A stretch of 11,939 nt of DNA from UBA826 sp045564655 (GTDB lineage Bacteria > Chloroflexota > Dehalococcoidia > Lucifugimonadales > UBA826): the NCBI GenBank assembly GCA_045564655.1, contig JBJLGX010000012.1, forward strand, positions 1 to 11,939, in the 5' to 3' direction. The position numbers were made by a program, and so were the translations under genes. The notes under the pieces were generated by a model, which worked only from the letters and a program-made list of their open reading frames with translations, was not told where the DNA came from and ran no database searches. Numbering within the stretch: position 1 is the first letter of the stretch; every line of letters starts with the position of its first letter. Below are positions 6,859-11,939 of this stretch, in pieces.

Positions 6859-7692
6859 TTGTTAGCATCAACTCAAAGTATTTTAAAAAAAGCACAATCT
6901 CATAAATATGCCGTTGCAGCTTTTAATATATATAATTTAGAAGGAATTGTTGCTGTTATTAGGGCAGCAGAACAAACGGAGGCCCCTGTAATATTGCAAC
7001 TGCATCCTCCCACGTCAAACCTGTGGGGACGCGAACTTGCCTATTTATGTCTAAGTGCTGCAAATAGATCTGATGCAGATGTTTCTGTCCATTTTGATCA
7101 TGCTGATTCTAAGAAAACTATAAACCAAGCCATTGATTTCGGTATTACGTCTATTATGGTTGACGGATCCCTCAAGGAATACCAGGAGAATATTGATTTC
7201 ACTCAATTTCATACAGATAAAATTCATTCGATAGACGGATTTGTTGAGGCTGAATTGGGGAGATTGTCTGGTACAGAGGACGGGTTGAGCATACCAGAAA
7301 AAAATGCTCGTATGACAAATCCTGACTTACTTTTAGATTTTTGTTCAAAGACCAAGGTAGATGCTTTAGCAGTATGTGTTGGGAATGTGCATGGAAAATA
7401 TATAAAAGATCCTAATATTGATTTTCTAAGATTAGAGAAAATCAGATCTTTCATTGAGATTCCTTTGGTTATGCATGGAGCATCTGGATTGCCAGTAAAT
7501 ATTATTAAACGTTGTATTGATATGGGAATTAGTAAATTTAATATTAATACAGAGTTGAGGCAAGGTTATATTCAGGCCATTGCTAATATAGATAGGAAAT
7601 CTAATGTAGACATTTTGGATATCATGAACGAAACAATATCTGCCATGACTAATACTGCTATTAAAAAGATTAGATTATTTTCGGGAATTTAA
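6859..7692 (+). CDS. class II ketose-bisphosphate aldolase family protein (GatY/KbaY-like)
   Basis: A 277-residue (beta/alpha)8 aldolase of the zinc-dependent fructose/tagatose-bisphosphate type. HFDHA at 78-82 holds the catalytic Asp80 and zinc ligand His81. The acidic VEAELG is at 129-134. His178 in GNVHGKY and His206 in MHGASG are further zinc ligands, and NINTE at 228-232 matches the GatY-type end of the phosphate-binding site. Length is typical for GatY (about 284). The TTG start has AAGGA five bases upstream. The gene follows the acid-sugar kinase by 18 bp, so the pair probably forms one pathway: the kinase makes a phosphorylated acid sugar and the aldolase splits or decarboxylates it to a triose phosphate. 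That reaction is inference. Its stop directly abuts the stop of the opposing membrane-protein gene. Confidence 0.88.
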   Translation: MLASTQSILKKAQSHKYAVAAFNIYNLEGIVAVIRAAEQTEAPVILQLHPPTSNLWGRELAYLCLSAANRSDADVSVHFDHADSKKTINQAIDFGITSIMVDGSLKEYQENIDFTQFHTDKIHSIDGFVEAELGRLSGTEDGLSIPEKNARMTNPDLLLDFCSKTKVDALAVCVGNVHGKYIKDPNIDFLRLEKIRSFIEIPLVMHGASGLPVNIIKRCIDMGISKFNINTELRQGYIQAIANIDRKSNVDILDIMNETISAMTNTAIKKIRLFSGI

Positions 7693-8100
7693 TTATTTGT
7701 TAAATATTATTGATAATAGAATAAGAAATATAGTTGGTATATAAAATAACCCTACACTTTCTATAGAAAGAAAAACAAAGCACCCCATGATGAATAGGGA
7801 TCCCCAAGTGTACGATTTCCATCGCCAAGCAATTCTTTTAGAATAAGATTTTTGATACTTTCCCATAATGATGGACATTAAAGATACTCCTGAGACGATC
7901 CAAGGGAAAGATATTATAAATAGCATTGTATCTCCGTGAGCATCTAGCAGGGTTACTTTTTTAACAATATATTGAGTTAGTCCGTCCACCTCTGCGATTG
8001 TTTCAGTAGCATTAAATATAGGGATTAACATTAATGCGAAAGGAATCATGATTGTTGTAGCATGGGCTAGGATAGCATATAAAGTAGAGGACCTGATCAT
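7693..8100 (-). CDS. small four-helix membrane protein, function unknown
   Basis: A 135-residue hydrophobic protein not recognised as any family. Membrane segments are predicted by eye at about 8-29, 57-79, 96-114 and 117-133. A short acidic loop follows the first, and a basic, Trp-containing loop (about 81-95, KYQKSYSKRIAWRWK) follows the second; that basic loop should face the cytoplasm. ATG start with AGAAGG eight bases upstream. This ribosome site lies at the very end of recF, whose stop is only 4 bp away, so translation of the two is probably coupled. Nothing in the sequence ties it to recombination; the linkage may only reflect genome compactness. Confidence 0.75.
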   Translation of the reverse strand: MIRSSTLYAILAHATTIMIPFALMLIPIFNATETIAEVDGLTQYIVKKVTLLDAHGDTMLFIISFPWIVSGVSLMSIIMGKYQKSYSKRIAWRWKSYTWGSLFIMGCFVFLSIESVGLFYIPTIFLILLSIIFNK

Positions 8101-8104
8101 ATAT

Positions 8105-9265
8105 TTAACCTTCTAAAATATTGCCATTTTCAATGATAAGTTTATTTGTGTTTATTAGATATAAATCAGATTCTATATTTGGTTCTGCGGTTGTCGCTAT
8201 GCATTGTTCATAACTTGAGATATGATCCATAACTAATTTTTTTCGATTTATATCTAACTCTGATAATAAATCATCCATCAATAAGATAGGTTCTGTTTTC
8301 CTTAGTCTTTTTAAATAGTCTGCCTCAGCTAATTTAAGTGAGAGAACTGCTGTTCTTGCTTGTCCTCGGGATGCGTGTTCTATAGCATAAATACCGTTAA
8401 TTTTAATTTTTATATCATCTCTGTGAGGCCCAATCGATGTTGACCCTTGTGAAATATCTTTAGATAAAAATGATCCCAATTTCTCTATTATTGATGTTTT
8501 TATAATAGATTCATCGTCATTATCAGTATTGTTAGATGTTGATGCGTATTCACAGGTTAAATTTTCAGCGTCATTACTTAAATTTTTATGAAATTTTTGG
8601 GCTAGTATAGACAAATTATTTATAGCCGATTGCCTTTTTTTAACGATATAGCTTCCTTTTGTAGCTATTTCGTTATCCCAAAATTCTAATTCAGATATTT
8701 GAGATTTTCCCTCTCTAATAGATTTTAGTAAATGATTTCTTTGTGTGGTTGATTTTTGGTACCCTTGAAGAAATTTAAAGTATTCTACATTTGTTTGTGA
8801 TAACAGTATGTCTAAATACCGTCTCCTTGTTGAAGGTTGCCCAAAAATTAGTTTTAAATCGTCTACAGTGAAAAGGACGCTATTTATGATTCCTATTAAA
8901 TCAGAGGTCTTTTTCTTAACATCATTTATTTTAATAAATTTTTCTGTAGTGAATTTCTCTGTATTTGCTGGCTGAAAAGTGTAGTGTATTTCTACCTTGG
9001 TATTATTTCCATCATTTATAGAATTAGCTCCGACAAATGTATGAGTTAAACCATTTTTCATTTCGGTTAGTGAATTTTTGTTAATCAATCCACTTTCACT
9101 TTTTAATCTATGTGATTTTGCGATCGATAACATATAAAGTGCTTCTAATAAATTACTTTTGCCGTGTCCGTTTTTACCTTCTATAAGAGTTAACCCAGAC
9201 GGTATTTGCAATTGTACTTGTGAATAATTGCGGAAATTAGATATAGAAATACTAGATATGTGAAT
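8105..9265 (-). CDS. recF: DNA replication/repair protein RecF, probable ATT start
   Basis: A 386-residue SMC-like ATPase that helps load RecA at single-strand gaps through RecFOR. Walker A is GKNGHGKS at 30-37, IGPHRDD precedes the signature ASRGQART (SRGQ at about 299-302), and Walker B with D-loop is ILLMDDLLSELD (DD at about 331-332). The first ATG/GTG/TTG in frame is TTG at 9211, which would begin the protein at QIPSGLTLIEG and delete the first strand and the family's FRNY motif. The frame continues upstream as HISSISISNFRNYSQVQ, the normal RecF N terminus. No ATG, GTG or TTG exists between the upstream stop (9284-9286) and 9211, but an ATT at 9263-9265 sits six bases after a perfect AGGAGG. 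I therefore place the start there. It is divergent from cofD and away from dnaA/dnaN/gyrB. Confidence 0.9.
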   Translation of the reverse strand: MHISSISISNFRNYSQVQLQIPSGLTLIEGKNGHGKSNLLEALYMLSIAKSHRLKSESGLINKNSLTEMKNGLTHTFVGANSINDGNNTKVEIHYTFQPANTEKFTTEKFIKINDVKKKTSDLIGIINSVLFTVDDLKLIFGQPSTRRRYLDILLSQTNVEYFKFLQGYQKSTTQRNHLLKSIREGKSQISELEFWDNEIATKGSYIVKKRQSAINNLSILAQKFHKNLSNDAENLTCEYASTSNNTDNDDESIIKTSIIEKLGSFLSKDISQGSTSIGPHRDDIKIKINGIYAIEHASRGQARTAVLSLKLAEADYLKRLRKTEPILLMDDLLSELDINRKKLVMDHISSYEQCIATTAEPNIESDLYLINTNKLIIENGNILEG

Positions 9266-9271
9266 CTGATT

Positions 9272-9277
9272 CCTCCT
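9272..9277 (-). promoter_or_regulatory. Shine-Dalgarno AGGAGG that decides the recF ATT start
   Basis: The complement of 9272-9277 reads AGGAGG, a full match to the anti-Shine-Dalgarno sequence. The spacer to the ATT at 9263-9265 is AATCAG (6 bases), which is optimal. It is the strongest ribosome site in the window, and the TTG at 9211 is far too distant to be served by it. Confidence 0.8.
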
Positions 9278-9367
9278 ACAAACTTATCTATGATTTTAGC
9301 ATGCATAAAGATTATGATATTGTGCGATACTTTTAAACTAATACCTTAAAAGGGGATTACATCTTAA
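9278..9367. promoter_or_regulatory. divergent promoter region between recF and cofD
   Basis: About 90 bp of AT-rich DNA lie between the ribosome sites of two divergent genes. A TATGAT at 9313-9318 is -10-like for the cofD direction, but I see no matching -35. On the other strand a TAAAAT (complement of 9292-9297) could serve recF. A GCATGC palindrome lies near 9299-9304. None of these is strong enough to name an operator. Confidence 0.25.
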
Positions 9368-9378
9368 GAGAGGTTAAT

Positions 9379-10308
9379 ATGAAAAAAATATTAACATTAG
9401 TTGGAGGGGTTGGTGGATCTAAACTTGTTTTGGGTTTGTCTCATATCTTAGACCCTGAAAATTTAATGATTATAGTTAATACAGGAGATGATGAAGAAAT
9501 TTATGGATTATATGTTTCTCCTGACTTAGATACAGTTATGTATACATTAGCTGACGTTGTTAATAAAAAATTTGGATGGGGTATTGGAAATGATTCTTTT
9601 GTAACTTTAAATCAGTTAGATAAATATGGTGTAGACACTTGGTTTAAAATTGGTGACATTGATTTTGCAACTCATATATTGAGAACAGAAATGATTCAAT
9701 CTGGCATGACTTTGAGTGAAATCACAAAACAATTATGTTCAAAGTTTAATATTAAACATACAGTAATTCCCATGACTGATGGTAAGGTAAACACTATCCT
9801 TGAAACCGATAAAGGGTTTATGGAATTTCAAGAATATTTTGTTAAAAATCAATTTAAACCGTCGGTTAAATCAGTATCTTTTAAAGGAATCGATGACTGT
9901 GTTGCCACACCTGATTTTGATGCAGCGTTGAATGAGTATGACAATTTGATTATATGTCCATCTAATCCGTTTTTAAGTATTTTACCTATATTGTCTATCC
10001 CAGATGTTCGTAGCAAAATTAGAAATTTTAATGGAACAAAAATAGCTGTAAGCCCTATAATTGGTAATAACTCTGTTAAGGGGCCTGCTGGCAAAATGTT
10101 AAAAGAACAAGGCCATGAAGTGTCTGCCTTAGGTGTAGCTAGGCTATATTCAGACATTTGTGATATTTTTGTTATTGATTCATCTGATAAAAATTTAGTT
10201 TCAGAAATAGAAGATTTAGGAATAGAAGTTCATTTAAGTAATATCATGATGAATACTAAAGAAGATAAAATTGCTTTAGCTACGAATCTATTATCTTTGT
10301 TGGATTAA
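9379..10308 (+). CDS. cofD: CofD/FbiA, 2-phospho-L-lactate (or enolpyruvyl) transferase of F420 synthesis
   Basis: A 309-residue transferase that moves the phospho-three-carbon acid from its GDP-activated form onto the hydroxyl of the deazaflavin Fo, giving F420-0 or dehydro-F420-0. Family marks are GGVGGSK at 9-15, NTGDD at 34-38, DLDTVMY at 49-55, GDIDFATH at 92-99, PSNPFLSI at 194-201 and SPIIGNNSVKGPAGKM at 225-240. Two usual features differ: GDRD is GDID here, and the GG of SPIIGG is NN. Length is normal. ATG start with GAGAGG and a 5-base spacer. cofC follows after 2 bp, so the two are certainly cotranscribed. Which acid is used (2-phospholactate, PEP or 3-phosphoglycerate) cannot be read from sequence. 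Confidence 0.93.
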   Translation: MKKILTLVGGVGGSKLVLGLSHILDPENLMIIVNTGDDEEIYGLYVSPDLDTVMYTLADVVNKKFGWGIGNDSFVTLNQLDKYGVDTWFKIGDIDFATHILRTEMIQSGMTLSEITKQLCSKFNIKHTVIPMTDGKVNTILETDKGFMEFQEYFVKNQFKPSVKSVSFKGIDDCVATPDFDAALNEYDNLIICPSNPFLSILPILSIPDVRSKIRNFNGTKIAVSPIIGNNSVKGPAGKMLKEQGHEVSALGVARLYSDICDIFVIDSSDKNLVSEIEDLGIEVHLSNIMMNTKEDKIALATNLLSLLD

Positions 10309-10310
10309 TA

Positions 10311-10943
10311 ATGTCAAAAATAGCTATTTTAATTCCTGTAAAAGAATTATCCGAAGGAAAATCTAGGTTGTCTTCAATATTGTCTGTAGAGAAAAGGCAA
10401 TTATTAGTTATGGGTATCCTAAAACGGGTGCTCATAGCTTCAAATGCTTCAATTGCTAATAAGGTAATTGTGGTTGGAGGTGGAGATAAAATAAAAACTC
10501 AAACTGAGGATATGTCAGCTATTTGGGTAAATTCTCAAGGATACGATCTAAATAGTGATTTTTTGAAAGCTTTAAATCAGCTAGAACAAGATGATTTTTC
10601 GGCCGCTTACTTGCCAGCAGATTTGCCAGAAATATCTAAAGAGGATATCGATACGATATTAAACTTTTCAGCTACAGAAGAAATTTTCACTTTTGTGCCA
10701 TCTTCAAGTGACGGAGGAACAAATGCAATGGTGATTCCTAAAGGTTTGGGATTTAAACCATTATTAGGAAAAGATAGCTTTAATAAACATATAGATTGGG
10801 TAACAAAAAAGGGTTATAAATATAAAATATCTAAACCTAAAACATTGTTAAGAGATTTGGACACAGAAGAGGATCTAGATTATTTTGAGAAATTAAAGCC
10901 TAACTTCATTAATAATGTTATTGATGAAGTTAGGCCTGTTTAA
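10311..10943 (+). CDS. cofC: CofC/FbiD, 2-phospho-L-lactate (or PEP) guanylyltransferase
   Basis: A 210-residue nucleotidyltransferase of MobA/GT-A type fold that uses GTP to make the GDP-linked acid donor for CofD. Marks are IPVKELSEGKSRL at 8-20, LPADLP at 101-106, SSSDGGTNAM at 131-140, GKDSFNKH at 153-160 and LRDLDTEEDL near the end. Catalysis needs divalent metal held by the Asp residues of the PADLP and DLDT regions (family knowledge). It starts 2 bp after the cofD stop with no independent strong ribosome site, so it is likely translated by reinitiation. The last residues, about 196-209, are encoded within a 17-bp hairpin (10898-10935), so this tail is partly shaped by an RNA or DNA signal rather than by enzyme function. 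Confidence 0.92.
   Translation: MSKIAILIPVKELSEGKSRLSSILSVEKRQLLVMGILKRVLIASNASIANKVIVVGGGDKIKTQTEDMSAIWVNSQGYDLNSDFLKALNQLEQDDFSAAYLPADLPEISKEDIDTILNFSATEEIFTFVPSSSDGGTNAMVIPKGLGFKPLLGKDSFNKHIDWVTKKGYKYKISKPKTLLRDLDTEEDLDYFEKLKPNFINNVIDEVRPV
10898..10935. terminator. bidirectional intrinsic terminator hairpin inside the 3' end of cofC
   Basis: Bases 10898-10914 pair with 10919-10935: 17 pairs including one wobble, around the four-base loop ATGT. The outer 12 pairs (GCCTAACTTCAT and its complement) are perfect. On the + strand it is followed by CTGTTTAAGTTT. On the - strand it starts 10 bases after the stop of the repeat-protein gene and is followed by TTTAATTTCTC, a better U-rich tail. It sits between converging genes, so it probably ends both transcripts, the leftward one more efficiently. 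Confidence 0.75.
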
Positions 10944-10945
10944 GT

Positions 10946-11939
10946 TTATGGTGTTTCTTCTGCTTGAGATATTAAATTCTCTAGAACATCGTCAGAAACC
11001 TCAATTTTATCTTCTGCTTTCTTAAATGCTTTCATAGAAGCAAATTTTTCTTTCATAGCATCTTTTCGAGATTCAAATTGAGGGAGATCTGGTGCTACTC
11101 CAGGATCAAATCCAGTTGAAGACTCAAATTTTTCTAGTATATCGGCATCCCATCCAGAATCTTCTGGCTCAGATTGACCTGGCCCTTGCGCTTCATTAAT
11201 TTTAGCTGTTAGAGCTTTAAAGTCTCCTACCCCACCTAATAGAGATGGAACATCCTTAACTAATTCCTTTTTAACAGCAAGATCGAAATTTTCGAAAGAC
11301 TTGACGTTGTCTCCAATAGATTTTTTAGCTTCTGGATCTAAGACTTTAACTTTTTCCACATCGAGAGAAGCTAAAGGAGTATCTAAGCTTTTAACGTATG
11401 CTTTTTTAGCTTCAGCTAATGAAATATCTGGTTTAGATTTAATAATTTCTAATACAGATTTTTCTGCTTGCGCTTTAACTGTTTTTTCAAAATCATCTTT
11501 AGGTGCATCTGTTGAAATAATTTTCGGAGCAGACATAGCGGCTATTTGATCAGGTTTAAATCCAGAGAGTGCTTCAGTAGGTAATTTTGTTATCTGTGAA
11601 GCTACTAATCCTTTAATGGCCTCAGGTGCTATATTGGCAAGCTGAGTTTCTCCAAGATTCGAAAGACTGTCGGGATCGATATTGACGATCTGATCTTTTA
11701 CAAAACCGCCTACAGCTTCAGGGGCCAAGTTAGCCATTTGGTCTTTTCCAAAACCGGCTATTGCACCAGGATCAAAGTTCGCTACTTGGTCCTTTACAAA
11801 ACCGGCTACAGCTTCAGGTTTAAAGTTCGCAACTTGGTCTTTAGCAAACCCTGCGATAGCGCCTGGGTCAAAGTTAGCAACCTGGTCTTTAGCAAATACA
11901 GAAATCATTGATGTATCGAAGTTAGCCATGTGGTCTTTA
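10946..11939 (-). CDS. 16-residue tandem-repeat protein, C-terminal part (5' partial), function unknown
   Basis: The reading frame runs off the right edge. The Met at 11927-11929 lies inside a repeat unit (KDHMANFDTSMISVFA), so it is unlikely to be the start. Visible are about eight and a half tandem units of 16 residues with consensus KDQ(V/I)ANFxPxAIAGF, covering the first 133 residues after that Met. The remaining 194 residues are acidic and Lys-rich, mostly helical in appearance, with a Gly/Pro/Ser-rich break (GPGQSEPEDSGWDAD) before a final charged helix. There is no signal peptide or membrane segment in this part. The DQ...P.A..GF pattern recalls bacterial solenoid-like DQI/PEAL repeats, and a binding or scaffold role is a guess. 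It converges with cofC and ends 2 bp from its stop. Confidence 0.8.
   Translation of the reverse strand, partial: KDHMANFDTSMISVFAKDQVANFDPGAIAGFAKDQVANFKPEAVAGFVKDQVANFDPGAIAGFGKDQMANLAPEAVGGFVKDQIVNIDPDSLSNLGETQLANIAPEAIKGLVASQITKLPTEALSGFKPDQIAAMSAPKIISTDAPKDDFEKTVKAQAEKSVLEIIKSKPDISLAEAKKAYVKSLDTPLASLDVEKVKVLDPEAKKSIGDNVKSFENFDLAVKKELVKDVPSLLGGVGDFKALTAKINEAQGPGQSEPEDSGWDADILEKFESSTGFDPGVAPDLPQFESRKDAMKEKFASMKAFKKAEDKIEVSDDVLENLISQAEETP
11531..11939 (-). repeat. 48-bp coding tandem repeats (16-residue units)
   Basis: Units fall at 11891-11938, 11843-11890, 11795-11842, 11747-11794, 11699-11746, 11651-11698, 11603-11650 and 11555-11602, with a half unit at 11531-11554. All keep the reading frame. 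Conservation falls toward the C terminus (leftward): the right-hand units read KDQVANFDPGAIAGFA, the last full unit ASQITKLPTEALSGFK. The array continues beyond the window. It is a protein-level repeat, not a CRISPR. Confidence 0.9.

Noticed and set aside
7706..7725. A/T-only hairpin (TATTAT, TG, ATAATA) near the aldolase stop as a terminator
   Set aside because: Six A-T pairs with a two-base loop, no T-run, and inside the coding region of the opposing gene; expected by chance in such AT-rich DNA.
9209..9211. TTG at 9211 (- strand) as the recF start
   Set aside because: It would remove the N-terminal strand and FRNY motif, which are encoded in frame just upstream, and no ribosome site lies before it.
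11301..11549. Rightward 82-codon open frame inside the repeat-protein gene, and similar frames opposite the dehydrogenases, CPBP gene and cofD
   Set aside because: They lie wholly antisense to genes with clear family motifs, have no recognisable domain and no ribosome site; chance frames.
11927..11929. ATG at 11929 (- strand) as the start of the repeat protein
   Set aside because: The codons before it read Lys-Asp-His, completing a KDQ-type repeat unit, and the frame is open to the edge. This Met replaces the usual Val of the repeat.
11531..11939. Periodic 48-bp array as a possible CRISPR or non-coding satellite
   Set aside because: There are no conserved repeat/spacer blocks. Differences fall mainly at third codon positions and the frame is preserved.

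Overview
The window is about 12 kb of AT-rich bacterial DNA, densely packed on both strands. It holds fourteen protein genes, two of them cut by the window edges. No rRNA, tRNA, insertion sequence or CRISPR array is visible. The longest non-coding gap is about 110 bp. The mix of coenzyme F420 genes (cofD, cofC), an LppX/LprG-like lipoprotein domain, a Mec-type JAMM peptidase, MFE-2-like dehydrogenases and very low GC best suggests an uncultured Chloroflexota bacterium, perhaps a marine SAR202/Dehalococcoidia-type lineage. A low-GC actinobacterium is the main alternative. This assignment is inference from gene content, not a phylogeny.

Layout: (1) 2-1294 (+) is the 3' part of a protein joining an LppX/LprG-like domain to a cyclophilin. 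(2) 1315-3208 (-) is a tandem pair of paralogous short-chain dehydrogenases. (3) 3308-4360 (+) is a run of trmL, a small Cys-rich protein and a JAMM metallopeptidase. (4) 4357-5316 (-) is a CPBP intramembrane protease. (5) 5416-7692 (+) is a four-carbon acid sugar kinase followed by a class II ketose-bisphosphate aldolase. (6) 7693-9265 (-) is recF followed by a small four-helix membrane protein. (7) 9379-10943 (+) is cofD-cofC for F420 assembly. (8) 10946-11939 (-) is the C-terminal part of a protein built of 16-residue repeats.

The kinase and aldolase probably act in sequence on an acid-sugar intermediate. CofC activates a three-carbon phospho-acid with GTP and CofD joins it to the deazaflavin Fo; the other F420 genes (cofG/H, cofE) are not in the window. 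Convergent genes meet with almost no spacer: stops share a TTAA at 4357-4360, abut at 7692/7693, and are 2 bp apart at 10943/10946, where a strong hairpin inside the end of cofC probably terminates both strands.

Most notable observations: recF appears to start at a rare ATT codon behind a perfect AGGAGG. In the repeat protein, two units keep 15 of 16 residues while using different synonymous codons for 11 of those 15. The cyclophilin carries a lipoprotein-like N-terminal domain. A CxCxxC mini-protein is translationally coupled to the JAMM peptidase.
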